A DNA stretch of 64,000 nt from DASUVM01 sp963704675. Lineage in GTDB: Bacteria > Patescibacteriota > Saccharimonadia > Saccharimonadales > Saccharimonadaceae. The position numbers and the translations under genes were made by a program. The notes beneath the pieces are model-generated. The model searched no databases. It was given only the letters and a program-made list of their open reading frames with translations, and was not told where the DNA came from. Location of the stretch: NCBI GenBank assembly GCA_963704675.1, contig OY969928.1, positions 1,054,001 through 1,118,000 of the forward strand. The letters are read 5' to 3'. Below are positions 16,756 through 25,984 of this stretch, one piece after another (the first letter of the stretch is position 1; each line of letters begins with the position of its first letter).

Positions 16756-17181
16756 ATGACGTATACATTCGATGGTTTTAACTGGTTTATAGTGCTTGAG
16801 AAGGGTGAGCGGCTAAGCGAGGTGTTTAAAATCTTCTTCAAAGAAACCGAATGCAAAGGCGCGTGGGTGCAAGGCATTGGCGGGGCACTTTCGGTGGAGC
16901 TCGGCTTTTATAACCTTGAAACAAAGCAGTATCAATGGCGACAATTCGAAGGCCTGCGTGAAGTAGTGAGCTTGCAAGGCAACATTGCTCTGAGTGAAGC
17001 TGGTGAGCCGATGTCTCACTTGCATGGTGTGCTGGCTGACGAAGATTATCAAACTATCGGCGGCCATGTCAAAGACCTCACTGCGGGCGCAACGCTAGAG
17101 CTGTTTATCCATCGGAGCTATCAACCATTACAGCGATACGCTAATGCTGATATCAGTCTGCAATTGCTCAATTTTAAGTAA
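16756..17181 (+). CDS. PPC (DUF296) domain protein
   Basis: The product has 141 residues covering a whole PPC/DUF296 domain: LEKGERLSEVFKIFF, GAWVQGIGGA, a central EVVSLQGNIAL, and the conserved HLHGVLADEDYQTIGGH. In prokaryotes these are small trimeric proteins of uncertain function; in plants the domain occurs in AT-hook DNA-binding proteins. The two histidine clusters are typical of members thought to bind a metal. The gene begins 13 bases after the YabE-like gene and is likely co-transcribed. No DNA-binding motif is visible in the sequence itself. Confidence 0.85.
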   Translation: MTYTFDGFNWFIVLEKGERLSEVFKIFFKETECKGAWVQGIGGALSVELGFYNLETKQYQWRQFEGLREVVSLQGNIALSEAGEPMSHLHGVLADEDYQTIGGHVKDLTAGATLELFIHRSYQPLQRYANADISLQLLNFK

Positions 17182-17242
17182 GTTGCATCCAAGTTTATAA
17201 GTTCGCTATAATCAGGCACGTCCCGCTTTGAGTGGAGGATAC

Positions 17243-17599
17243 GTGAGCAACCTGCAAAAGAATACTGCAATCGTCGTGGCGCTGGTGGGTGTATTCCTAA
17301 CCATCGCCTGCCAACCCGGCAAGAATACCGTGCCTATGACGACCGCTGCAGTAACCACACCCCCACCGCCGGGGCTATGTAAAATCCGGGCAGTAACCAA
17401 AACTAGTGAAGATACATACTCGGTGACGGTCTCTGGCTATGATGGCTATCTGGGTGGTATGAAGATGCAGGAGTATATAGCCGGACCGGTGCCAATAAAG
17501 GCATCGCTCGGGCAAGAGGTGGATCAACAGGTAACAGTTGCGAGAGCACCCGATGGCGCTGAGCACTTTGATTGTGTGATCAAATTCAAAGCTCAATAA
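17243..17599 (+). CDS. Small lipoprotein
   Basis: The product has 118 residues. I chose the GTG at 17243, which follows GGAGGA with correct spacing. The N-terminal segment (TAIVVALVGVFLTIAC) ends in a lipobox (L-T-I-A-C), so the cysteine is predicted to be lipid-modified after signal peptidase II cleavage. A short Thr/Pro linker (PMTTAAVTTPPPPGLC) then leads to a beta-rich domain of about 75 residues. A TATAAT box at about 17203 provides a separate promoter. No family is recognised. The conserved cysteines later in the chain (GLCKIRAV and HFDCVIKF) could form a disulfide. Confidence 0.65.
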   Translation: MSNLQKNTAIVVALVGVFLTIACQPGKNTVPMTTAAVTTPPPPGLCKIRAVTKTSEDTYSVTVSGYDGYLGGMKMQEYIAGPVPIKASLGQEVDQQVTVARAPDGAEHFDCVIKFKAQ

Positions 17600-17605
17600 A
17601 GGGTA

Positions 17606-17634
17606 CGCCCCGCGCCGCGTGAGCGGCCGGGGCG
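17606..17634 (+). terminator. GC-rich hairpin after the lipoprotein gene
   Basis: CGCCCCG (17606-17612) and CGGGGCG (17628-17634) pair, with an inner CCGC/GCGG extension. There is no T-tract, so termination is uncertain. Confidence 0.4.
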
Positions 17635-17658
17635 ATCGCCATGACAATCTAATTAGTT

Positions 17659-17664
17659 TATACT
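17659..17664 (+). promoter_or_regulatory. -10 box, leaderless start of ksgA
   Basis: TATACT lies seven bases before the ATG at 17672. This favours that ATG over the in-frame GTG at 17666, which would fall between the box and the predicted transcript start. Confidence 0.5.
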
Positions 17665-17671
17665 GGTGACA

Positions 17672-18448
17672 ATGTTTGGTAGTCCTAATAAATCTCTTGG
17701 CCAGCACTGGTTACACGACGTTGCAACACTTGAAGCAATTGTGCAATTTGCCGGTATTCAGGCGGATGATAATGTACTCGAAATTGGCCCGGGGCTCGGT
17801 ACCTTGACAAAGGCGCTTATTAACACCGGTGTCAAGGTGCATGCAATTGAGTTTGATGAACGCTTAGCCAAAGAGTTGCCAGAGCGAGTCAGTTCAAAGA
17901 ACTTAACAGTAGAAAAAGCCGACATCTTATCGTTCGATCTTTCGGGGTTACCTGCCAATTATAAAGTTGTCGCCAATGTGCCATATTACATCACCTCAGC
18001 TATCGTCCGCCGCCTGCTTGAGAGTACCCACCCTCCCAAAAGTGCCGCATTGCTTGTGCAAAAAGAAGTAGCTGAGCGAATTGCAGCTAAGCCGGGTAAG
18101 ATGAGTTTGCTTAGTATTTCAGCACAATTTTATGCTGCCATTGAGCTTGGGCCCATCGTGCCAGCTAAGCTGTTTACGCCACCGCCAAAGGTTGATTCTC
18201 AGGTGGTGCGTCTTACCTATGCCGGTCCAAAGTTTACCGATATTGAAACCAAGCACTTTTTTCGTATCGTCAAAGCGGGTTTTGCCGAACGTCGTAAGAA
18301 GCTACGCTCAAGCTTAGCAGGGGGCCTTCACCTTGCAAAACCTGATGTCGATGAGCTTTTAAACCAGGCCAATATTAACCCCGAAGCACGGGCCCAAGAG
18401 CTTTCACTTGAACACTGGCATGCGCTCGCGCTTGTTATGGAGATGTGA
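17672..18448 (+). CDS. rsmA: 16S rRNA (adenine1518/1519-N6)-dimethyltransferase
   Basis: KsgA/RsmA dimethylates two adjacent adenines in helix 45 of 16S rRNA late in small-subunit assembly. The 258-residue protein has the full family signature: KSLGQHWLHD at the N-terminus, SAM motif I LEIGPGLGTLT (about 38-48), acidic residues in AIEFDE, motif IV ANVPYYITS (about 105-113), and KLFTPPPKVDS. The C-terminal helical domain ends with ARAQELSLEHW. folP follows after four bases, and folC overlaps folP, giving a likely ksgA-folP-folC operon. The gene is near a YabE-like gene as in Firmicutes. Confidence 0.97.
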   Translation: MFGSPNKSLGQHWLHDVATLEAIVQFAGIQADDNVLEIGPGLGTLTKALINTGVKVHAIEFDERLAKELPERVSSKNLTVEKADILSFDLSGLPANYKVVANVPYYITSAIVRRLLESTHPPKSAALLVQKEVAERIAAKPGKMSLLSISAQFYAAIELGPIVPAKLFTPPPKVDSQVVRLTYAGPKFTDIETKHFFRIVKAGFAERRKKLRSSLAGGLHLAKPDVDELLNQANINPEARAQELSLEHWHALALVMEM

Positions 18449-18451
18449 ATA

Positions 18452-19282
18452 ATGTCGGCAAAAATTATGGCCATTATCAATACATCGCCCGACTCATTTT
18501 CGGGTGACGGAATTGAAGTCTCGAATACTGCGGCAGTAAAACATCGACTCAGTCAAGCACTTCAAGATGGCGCAGATATCCTTGATATTGGCGGCCAGAG
18601 TACTCGCCCGGGCGCTGAGATTATCGATGAACAAACCGAAATAAATAGAGTTGTGCCAGTCATTAAGTTGGCGCGAACCTTATTAAAAAATATTCCTATC
18701 TCAGTCGATACTTTTAAGCCGGCGGTTGCGAGAGCTGCGCTCGAAGCTGGTGCAACGATGCTCAATGACGTCACAGGTTTCTCTGATCGGCAAATGGTGC
18801 AACTTGCCGCCGAAGCCGATTGCGACATCGTGGCCATGCATATGCGCGGTAACCCGCAGACAATGTCAAAACTTATTGAATATCCTGGTGGCGTTGTGCA
18901 CGATGTGCTGGCATTCTTTCGTGAGCGTACAGCCAAGCTGCAAGCAGCCGGTATAAAGCCAGAACATATCATTATCGACCCCGGTATTGGTTTTGCTAAA
19001 ACTGCCGCACAGAGCTTCGAGCTAACCTATCGGCTTGCAGAGTTTAAAACACTCGGTTTTCGGGTATTTTACGGTGCTTCAAACAAGAGTTTTATTGGCA
19101 AAGCTTTGGCTGAAAACGGCATGCCGGCACCAGTTGAGGAACGCGCTATTGGCACCGTTGTTGTGCAGGCTCAGGCAATGCTCGGCGGCGCTGCGATTAT
19201 TCGCGTTCATGACGTTAAAGCTGCCGTGCAAACCCGCACAATAGTAGAAGCAATGACTGCCCAGCGCGAGGTTATGCCATGA
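18452..19282 (+). CDS. folP: Dihydropteroate synthase
   Basis: DHPS condenses 6-hydroxymethyl-dihydropterin pyrophosphate with p-aminobenzoate. The 276-residue TIM-barrel protein shows IMAIINTSPDSFSGDG (loop 1; the usual N-V-T is N-T-S), LDIGGQSTRPGA (loop 2), PISVDTFKP, MLNDVTG, IDPGIGFAKT, an ASNKSFIG near the sulfonamide/pABA loop (usually SRKSFIG), and the C-terminal IIRVHDV. It begins four bases after ksgA and shares an ATGA overlap with folC. Other folate genes (folE, folB, folK, folA) are not in the window. The deviations in loop motifs leave open a changed pterin or pABA-like substrate. Confidence 0.92.
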   Translation: MSAKIMAIINTSPDSFSGDGIEVSNTAAVKHRLSQALQDGADILDIGGQSTRPGAEIIDEQTEINRVVPVIKLARTLLKNIPISVDTFKPAVARAALEAGATMLNDVTGFSDRQMVQLAAEADCDIVAMHMRGNPQTMSKLIEYPGGVVHDVLAFFRERTAKLQAAGIKPEHIIIDPGIGFAKTAAQSFELTYRLAEFKTLGFRVFYGASNKSFIGKALAENGMPAPVEERAIGTVVVQAQAMLGGAAIIRVHDVKAAVQTRTIVEAMTAQREVMP

Positions 19283-20550
19283 AGCAACTGCAAAACCTTG
19301 AAGCAGCCCAAGCGACCTTTTTAGAATTTTCACCGCTTGATATGAAAGGTAAGTATCAGCTCGATCGTATGATTAGCCTCATGGATTTTCTTGGGAATCC
19401 ACAAAATACCTTAAAAGTTATTCACATTGCCGGAACTTCAGGCAAAACCTCAACTGCTTATTTTATTCGCGGTATGCTTGAGGCCGCAGGCAAACGCACG
19501 GGCCTCACCATTTCGCCACACATCACTGGTATAAACGAACGAGTGCAAATTGATGGCAAACCGCTCGACGAGCAACACTTTTTAAATTATGTGAATCGTT
19601 TTTTCGTGCTTATTGAACAATCTGGCCTACAGCCAACTTACTTCGAATTATTGATCGCACTTGCATATTGGGTATTTGCCGAAGAAAAAGTTGATTATGC
19701 GGTGATCGAAACAGGCCTCGGTGGCTTGCTTGATGGCACTAATGTAGTGAATCAAGAGAATAAAGTGTGTGTTATTACCGACATTGGCCTTGATCATACT
19801 GAAATTCTTGGTGAGACCATACAAGAAATTGCCAGGCAAAAGGCAGGCATTATTCAACCGTATAACCAGGTTTTTATGCTTGAACAGGCGGCTGAAGTAG
19901 TTGAGATTATGCGCCAGACAGCCAAAAGACGAAGAGCGGTTCTCGAGGTTATTCGTGTAAAGAGCACACTAGAGGGTTTACCAGTTTTTCAAAAACGCAA
20001 TTGGTTGCTGGCTGAAGCAGTGCTCAAGTATCTGCAACGGCGAGATGGTTTTCAAAAGCCCCATCAATCTGATCTGCAAGCTGTTATGCGGCAGAGCCCA
20101 CCGGGCAGATGGGAAATATACAAGTATAAAGGCAAGACGATTATTATAGATGGCGCCCACAACCCGCAAGAACTCGAAGCACTTGTAAGTTCACTTGGGG
20201 AACATGGTATTACCTCGGCTGCTGTGCTGGCAAATTTTAAACAAGCACCAAAAGCAAAGATTGAAGCGTCGCTGCAGGTTTTGCGGCCCATCGTCGCACA
20301 TTTAATCATCCCGGAATTTAGCGCTGGGCAAGATTTAAAAAATTTGCGCTCAGTTCAGGCTGCCGAACTGGCCACTTTGGCCACTTATCTAGGTTTTGAA
20401 AGCATCGAAACGAAGTTCGATATCAAAGATGCGCTAAAAACTTTTCTTGAGTGCCCTGAAGAAACACTCATTATCACTGGTTCACTTTATCTCGTTGGTG
20501 CCATAAGGCCTTTGCTTGATTTTGAAAAGCAAAAAGGCAGGTTGGGCTAA
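19279..20550 (+). CDS. folC: Folylpolyglutamate / dihydrofolate synthase
   Basis: FolC adds glutamate to dihydropteroate and folates using ATP. The 423-residue Mur-ligase-family protein carries the P-loop HIAGTSGKTSTAYF (about 50-63), TISPHITGINERVQI, YFELLIALAYWVF, the Omega-region ETGLGGLLDGTNVV, and IGLDHTEILG. The C-terminal domain includes IIIDGAHNPQEL. Length is normal. Translation is coupled to folP through the ATGA overlap at 19279-19282. With folP it forms the two-gene core of late folate synthesis, which is often partly retained in reduced genomes that import precursors. Confidence 0.95.
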   Translation: MKQLQNLEAAQATFLEFSPLDMKGKYQLDRMISLMDFLGNPQNTLKVIHIAGTSGKTSTAYFIRGMLEAAGKRTGLTISPHITGINERVQIDGKPLDEQHFLNYVNRFFVLIEQSGLQPTYFELLIALAYWVFAEEKVDYAVIETGLGGLLDGTNVVNQENKVCVITDIGLDHTEILGETIQEIARQKAGIIQPYNQVFMLEQAAEVVEIMRQTAKRRRAVLEVIRVKSTLEGLPVFQKRNWLLAEAVLKYLQRRDGFQKPHQSDLQAVMRQSPPGRWEIYKYKGKTIIIDGAHNPQELEALVSSLGEHGITSAAVLANFKQAPKAKIEASLQVLRPIVAHLIIPEFSAGQDLKNLRSVQAAELATLATYLGFESIETKFDIKDALKTFLECPEETLIITGSLYLVGAIRPLLDFEKQKGRLG

Positions 20551-20565
20551 TTTTAAAAGCACGAA

Positions 20566-20605
20566 GCCCCCGCAGGGGCTCCGCTAGTCGGAGGGTTACG
20601 GGGGC
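20566..20605. terminator. GC-rich hairpin between convergent genes
   Basis: GCCCCCG (20566-20572) pairs with CGGGGGC (20599-20605), enclosing a second CTCCG/CGGAG stem. It lies between folC and the convergent gene at 20619 and could serve both. There is no clear T-tract on the plus strand. Confidence 0.5.
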
Positions 20606-20618
20606 GGTTAGTCCTCTG

Positions 20619-21527
20619 CTAGAGGATTTGTTCGAACAGGGGAAGAACGGTGTCTAGGAACTCGCGGTAGGTGCGTCGCTGATCTCGGTATTCAGGCCCG
20701 TGGGACTCGCTGATTCCTTGCCGCACCCAGCGTTCAAGGCGCCGCTTGGCCTCTGCGAGCTGCTCTTTCGTTGTGCCGACTTCTTCAGGGCTGATGCCAT
20801 GTTGCAGCATCAGCTTAAGGGATCCGTAGATGTTGGCGTAGAGCAACTCGTCTCCTCCGTTAAGACCGAAGTGGAGCTTACTCCTGACGTCCTTGATGAG
20901 GTGCTGACGTGCCCACCGCTCGACCTCGCTTTTCGTGATACCGAGATCTGACCACTCGTAGTGCAAGACTTGCATGGCTCGCAGGATGCTTCGGGCGCCC
21001 CCGTCGCCGCTGCGGCATAGCTCGATGTCAGCTTGGAGCTCGTCGAGGTAACTTTCGCGAGCCAGTCTGAATAGCACTTCGCTGTCATCAGCGTAGAGCC
21101 ACGTGTCGATCGGGTCGCTGGCGAGAAGATTATCGGCGAGCAGCACTTTGCCGTGTCGCCAGTTCTCTTCTTTGGCACGCCTGTACGCTTCTTTCAGCTC
21201 GTGAATGCGACGGGCGTATTCGACCATTTCCCATTCACAATACTGCTTGAGGTCAAGCTTGCTGTGGCTGCTAGTCGTAGTAACCAGGTAGTAGAGACGA
21301 TTCGCAATCTCAAAGCGCCCACTACGCACCAACCACCACCATCGCTGTGCTCGTTGAATCAATGCTTCTTCGGCGAGCTTGTAGAGGTAGTCGCGTTGCG
21401 TCTGCTCGAGTTGACTGGCGTGGTAGCTGCTGAACTCGTCGATAAGCGGTGTGAAGTTGCCGCTCTCTTTGCACTGCTCTACAATGTCTGTTACCCAGGC
21501 GGGCAGCTCAACTGCTTGTTCGGCCAT
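20619..21527 (-). CDS. Soluble helical protein of unknown function
   Basis: The product has 302 residues. The ATG at 21527 follows AAAGGAG at good spacing; an earlier ATG at 21554 lacks one. The sequence is almost entirely helical, highly charged and rich in Trp, Tyr and Arg (QRAQRWWWLVRSGRFE, KEAYRRAKEENWRHGK, WARQHLIKDVRSKLHFGL), with no signal peptide, membrane segment or known motif. GC content is higher than in folC. The upstream region is AT-rich and contains a CCGTCG/CGACGG hairpin near 21650. It is an isolated accessory gene with no functional clue from its neighbours. Confidence 0.6.
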   Translation of the reverse strand: MAEQAVELPAWVTDIVEQCKESGNFTPLIDEFSSYHASQLEQTQRDYLYKLAEEALIQRAQRWWWLVRSGRFEIANRLYYLVTTTSSHSKLDLKQYCEWEMVEYARRIHELKEAYRRAKEENWRHGKVLLADNLLASDPIDTWLYADDSEVLFRLARESYLDELQADIELCRSGDGGARSILRAMQVLHYEWSDLGITKSEVERWARQHLIKDVRSKLHFGLNGGDELLYANIYGSLKLMLQHGISPEEVGTTKEQLAEAKRRLERWVRQGISESHGPEYRDQRRTYREFLDTVLPLFEQIL

Positions 21528-21762
21528 GAGAACTCCTTTGACTACGGCCTTCATGTGTGCATTGAACTTTTTAGATCAAAATTGAATATTTTCAGGTCGT
21601 AATCAAAAGACAGGCCGGCTAGGTCATGTCTCCTCCTCAAAGTTCGACCGTCGGTTTTTTGGACGACGGAATATGAGAATTATACAATTATAATTAAGGT
21701 AGGTCAACATGCAATTTGTTGCGTTCTATGTAGATCGCATTAGTGCCGCTAGAGAAGGTTAC

Positions 21763-22377
21763 TCACTCTTCGAGGAACTTCTTCAATGAACGCTGGTATT
21801 GTATATCGTACCAAGATTTAAGTGCTTCACCACTACAGTTGAACGTTAGGTTTAAATAGTTGTAGTTATTTTCTTGCAGCTCACTAAATGCATGGCAGTC
21901 GTGGCCGGTAGCCTTATTTCTGTACGTTCTCGAGCCGGATTTTCTGGTATCGAATTCATTGGCCGGATGTTCGTTAATGCTGGGGTAATCATCTTTTCCG
22001 TCGCCACGTGCTTCCCAAAGGCCGGTCTTGTCTAATTGCTTATAAAAAGCATCGACTTCTGCTTTCACTTCTGCGGCATCTCTTTTAATGTAGCCATTGT
22101 GGATCTCCGTTCTACATCTGGGCGGATCAGACATGAAGGGTGAGCGTGGAAATGTGCAAATAGTCTCCGCTGCCCAATCATCTGTCTCCCCTAACAAACT
22201 TTCGGTACTCTTCATATCTTTGTAAATCGTAAACCACTTCTGCTTATCACTATTATAATATGCTTCATTGGCGATAATATAGGTCATTATAGATGCCACA
22301 ATTAAAAAACCGCTAATCAATAGAAGGATGGATTTAATTCGGGGACGTTTTGCCTTTGCTCTTTTTTTGTTAACCAT
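21763..22377 (-). CDS. Single-pass membrane-anchored protein with cysteine-containing outer domain
   Basis: The product has 204 residues. A strongly basic start (MVNKKRAKAKRPRIK) leads to one membrane helix (about 16-36, ILLLISGFLIVASIMTYII). The outer domain of about 165 residues contains four cysteines (ETICTFP, PPRCRTE, GHDCHAF, FNCSGE) that could form two disulfides. AT-rich, low-GC coding contrasts with the preceding minus-strand gene. It is divergent from the giant SGNH protein gene at 22494, sharing its AT-rich promoter region. No family is recognised. Confidence 0.55.
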   Translation of the reverse strand: MVNKKRAKAKRPRIKSILLLISGFLIVASIMTYIIANEAYYNSDKQKWFTIYKDMKSTESLLGETDDWAAETICTFPRSPFMSDPPRCRTEIHNGYIKRDAAEVKAEVDAFYKQLDKTGLWEARGDGKDDYPSINEHPANEFDTRKSGSRTYRNKATGHDCHAFSELQENNYNYLNLTFNCSGEALKSWYDIQYQRSLKKFLEE

Positions 22378-22493
22378 TTTGATCTCAATATTAAATATAC
22401 ATTAAGTTTATTAATAAAATATGAAAAGTGTATTGTAAAAGTCAAAATGATGACATATAAATAATGCATCAATAAAAGAAGGGTCCTCAAAAC

Positions 22494-25400
22494 ATGAACC
22501 AGCTTTATGTGGCTGCACGGCGTATTTTCATTGTCTTTTTATGCAGTGTAATAGTGGCTTCAATGCCACTCTCGATTATAAAAGTGAATGCCGAAACACC
22601 CTCCTGGACTTCCGTTAAAGATCCAGGCTTTTTTATTGAAAGCAATAATTATGAGCCGACAATTCGCGAAGGCGATTTTTGCCACTTTGAACTCTTTACT
22701 TATAAAGTGTGGTCAAGCGGCTTGTTCCCGAAACTTGAAGACTATAGCTCATCAAGGTGCGTAAACGAGGCAGCTTTCGGAAGATATGGTGATGGTATTT
22801 ATCAACCCATAAATAGTAATGAACCATTGGAACTAAACCTATCCGGTGTGACAATTGGCGTGCCTTACGCTACATCACTTTATTACGCTACGACAGGTGG
22901 TACAGGAAAATACTTACATAGGGTCAAAGAGCCTTTAGCAAATATAGAAAAACGCAAAGGGCATAATCAGCATCTGGCCATGTATTTTGCAAAGGATGGA
23001 ACTGTCGAGACTCTCAAGCATCCTCAAACTGCTCAACCAATAACGGTAAGGACGATTGACGCCTCTCCGAATGGTAATTGGCTCATTGTTGAAGCTGAGG
23101 GCAAGCTGGTGCGGGTGAATACGGCGAATTTTGAAATAGATAGAGTATTTTCAGACAAAATACCTCGTTATGGCATAGGTCTTGACCCTATGCTTGACCT
23201 AACGATTAGCGATGACGGTAATTATGTAGCTGTTTCAGGTAGTAATTATCCAGGGCTGACACTTTATAATCTCGCAACTTGTGGGGAAGTAAACCCTGAT
23301 GATAAGTTTGCAGTGCTTGCAGACTGCGGTGTTAAGGAGCTTGGAGATTTTATGAGAGCGAAAGTTTCTGGATTTTCCAATGCCTTCTATCTTCAGTTCA
23401 GCGGCGATACTTCAGAACTACAGCTCTTTGCTGCAGATAAACGGATTATTCTCACACAGCCAAATATGTCATCTACAGGACAGCTTGATTATTTGGCCTT
23501 GGGAGACTCTTTCTCTTCGGGGGAAGGTGATCTCGATAAGCATTACGAAGCGAATACGAATGGTGAACTGGGAATTTCGGAGAAATGCCACGTTAGCCGC
23601 AACTCTTACCCATACTTATTAGCGAAAAAGTTGAACATTGGCGCTAAGTTTAAGAGTATAGCTTGTTCGGGTGCCACAGTAAGAGATATAGAGGATTCAT
23701 CTTTTTCATATAGGGGGCAAAAAGAAGTTTTGAGCGAAGTTTTAAATCAGAGGAATGAGCAAAAGAAGCAAGCACTCACCAACTTCACCCCTGGCCGCGC
23801 CGCTCAAATTCAATTTGTAGAAAAATATAAACCAAAGGTCATCACCATTTCAATCGGTGGGAACGATATTGGCTTTGCCGAAAAGCTGAAAAACTGCATT
23901 GTTCCGCAAGACACCAATGAAACCATCGGTGCCTGTGAGTATGCTAACAACCCTTATAACGAAGGCAGAGAAATGGCTAACTTGTATGAACGCTTAAAAC
24001 AACTCTATACAAGTATTTATCAAGCTTCACGGCAATCTAAAATCTATGTAGTAGGTTACCCGCAGTTCATGGGTGGTTTGCCCGTATGCGAAGCAAACGT
24101 TGGCCTTAATAGCGCAGAGCGTACATTTGTAAGAGAAAGTGTGAAATACCTCAATAAAGTTATTGCCTCTGCTGCTCAAGATGCAGGTGTGAAATATATT
24201 GATATTGAAGATTCATTGCACGGCAAGAACTTATGTTCCCTAGAAAGCAGTGCTTTTAACGGTGTTATGATAGGTGACGATCAGTTTCAGGCTCCGTTTG
24301 TGGATAGATATGTCATAGGCAATGAAAGCTATCACCCGAACGCTTATGGCCATCAACTTATAGCAAATAAAATTAGTTCATTAATTCCAGATTTATTAAC
24401 ATATGATCACTGCCAGTATAACGATAAGACCATTTGTCCTGCTTCTGAGCGGCACTGGCCCGAGCCGACAGCTTATTTTCAGCCACCTGAAGGATTTATA
24501 GAAAAACTGCAGAAGTTTACTACGAATTTCGTTTCTTTCGTAACTGGTCAAAACTCGCGTTCTGCTGGTGATCGGTTGCAAGTTTCTTTGAATCAAGTGT
24601 CGGCGCCTGGTACTCAAGTAAAGTTAGAAATCCATTCGGAGTCTATTGAACTGGGGACATATAACCTCGATGAAACAGGGAGTTTGCTCACCGATATTCA
24701 ATTGCCCGATGAAGTAAAATCTGGCTACCACACTATTCATGCTTACATGACAACCGTAGCTGATGAGGTAATTGACTTATACCAGCCACTATTGATTATT
24801 CGCGATGATGCCGACGTTGACGGCGATGGAGTTTTAAATGAGGCAGATAAATGCAGCTTCGTCGCCGCGGCGAATGCAGATGCTGATAAAGATGGCATCG
24901 ACGACGCCTGCGACGCGGTTATAGAGAAGATTCCATTACCGTCAGCCCCTACAATAGCTGCTCTGCAGCCTATCAATATCGCAAATCAGCATGCTTTTAG
25001 AGTTATAGGAGAGGGCGAAGAAGGAACAATAGCAAACGTTAAAATAGATGACGAAGATGCTTCGACTGCACTGCTGGCAAAAGAGGTATCTCTTGCTGGA
25101 ACGGCTTATGAAACTACCTTTGACGTAACTTCTTTGCGCGATGGTACTCTTACGATTTCAGTTACGCTCAAAAACGAAGCGGGCATAGGCCAAACCGCCG
25201 AAGCTAAAGTTATAAAAGACACGAATGCTCCAGCCACGGATATACTGCTTAGTTCGGTGCCAAACAGTGAGGGGTGGCATAAGAAAGATGTAACGGCCAC
25301 TTTCAATATTAAAGAGACTGGATCGGGCTTTAAAGATCTGACTTATGGGGCGAGCGGGGCGCATATTATTCCTTCTATTGCTCGTATTGATTCAAACTCC

Positions 25401-25838
25401 GTTTTATTCTCTGCGGAAGGCGAAACTATCATTACTTACTTTGCAAGTGACAAAGCGGGTAATGCCGAAAACAAAAAGACCAGCTCTATTCGAATAGATA
25501 AAACACCACCGGCCATTACGCTCAACAGAGCTTACATGCCATCAATTATCGGTTTATTCGGCTCAAGTTTTATCGGTTCAGGGAGGGATAGTATATCTGG
25601 TATAAAAACTATTCAGGCTACATTCACCAATAAAATTACTAAAAGTCAGCGTGTCATTTCTGCAGATTGCAAGCTCGCCTGCCTATCGCCGCAAGGGAAG
25701 TGGAAGATGAGCCTTAATAGCCTCCCAACAGGTATTTATAAAGCTACTATCTTTTCGTTTGATAAGGCGGGAAATAAAAGCTCTTTAACAGAAGTTCCAA
25801 CTATTGTGGTGCTGGGATCATTGCCGGTTCCGTGGTAG
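22494..25838 (+). CDS. Giant secreted SGNH/GDSL hydrolase with TSP3-like and Ig-like repeats
   Basis: The product has 1114 residues with a signal peptide (IFIVFLCSVIVASMPLSI, cleavage near VNA). Residues about 40-325 look like a beta-propeller. The SGNH hydrolase domain begins at about 333 with GDSFSSGEGD (block I serine), includes SIGGNDIGF (block III Asn, about 456), and ends with SYHPNAYGH (block V Asp/His-type motif, about 613). Residues about 772-807 (DVDGDGVLNEADKC, DADKDGIDDACD) are thrombospondin type-3-like calcium-binding repeats. The C-terminus holds Ig-like/OmpL47-like modules (YFASDKAGNAENK, DKTPPAITL). A second SGNH protein at 39001 shares the propeller-plus-SGNH plan. It is likely a surface esterase acting on glycans, lipids or wall polymers, possibly in host-cell contact. 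Confidence 0.85.
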   Translation: MNQLYVAARRIFIVFLCSVIVASMPLSIIKVNAETPSWTSVKDPGFFIESNNYEPTIREGDFCHFELFTYKVWSSGLFPKLEDYSSSRCVNEAAFGRYGDGIYQPINSNEPLELNLSGVTIGVPYATSLYYATTGGTGKYLHRVKEPLANIEKRKGHNQHLAMYFAKDGTVETLKHPQTAQPITVRTIDASPNGNWLIVEAEGKLVRVNTANFEIDRVFSDKIPRYGIGLDPMLDLTISDDGNYVAVSGSNYPGLTLYNLATCGEVNPDDKFAVLADCGVKELGDFMRAKVSGFSNAFYLQFSGDTSELQLFAADKRIILTQPNMSSTGQLDYLALGDSFSSGEGDLDKHYEANTNGELGISEKCHVSRNSYPYLLAKKLNIGAKFKSIACSGATVRDIEDSSFSYRGQKEVLSEVLNQRNEQKKQALTNFTPGRAAQIQFVEKYKPKVITISIGGNDIGFAEKLKNCIVPQDTNETIGACEYANNPYNEGREMANLYERLKQLYTSIYQASRQSKIYVVGYPQFMGGLPVCEANVGLNSAERTFVRESVKYLNKVIASAAQDAGVKYIDIEDSLHGKNLCSLESSAFNGVMIGDDQFQAPFVDRYVIGNESYHPNAYGHQLIANKISSLIPDLLTYDHCQYNDKTICPASERHWPEPTAYFQPPEGFIEKLQKFTTNFVSFVTGQNSRSAGDRLQVSLNQVSAPGTQVKLEIHSESIELGTYNLDETGSLLTDIQLPDEVKSGYHTIHAYMTTVADEVIDLYQPLLIIRDDADVDGDGVLNEADKCSFVAAANADADKDGIDDACDAVIEKIPLPSAPTIAALQPINIANQHAFRVIGEGEEGTIANVKIDDEDASTALLAKEVSLAGTAYETTFDVTSLRDGTLTISVTLKNEAGIGQTAEAKVIKDTNAPATDILLSSVPNSEGWHKKDVTATFNIKETGSGFKDLTYGASGAHIIPSIARIDSNSVLFSAEGETIITYFASDKAGNAENKKTSSIRIDKTPPAITLNRAYMPSIIGLFGSSFIGSGRDSISGIKTIQATFTNKITKSQRVISADCKLACLSPQGKWKMSLNSLPTGIYKATIFSFDKAGNKSSLTEVPTIVVLGSLPVPW

Positions 25839-25984
25839 TAGCTTCTGCACTCATGGCGGTTATAGCCTTGATCCTTTCTTCACTTATTGAGTCGAGCAGT
25901 GATTTCAATTAGAAGGCGAAATCACCAAAAGACCTATGCCTCCAATCTTATAGATGTAAACGTGAATGTCAGATGCAGCGGGTA

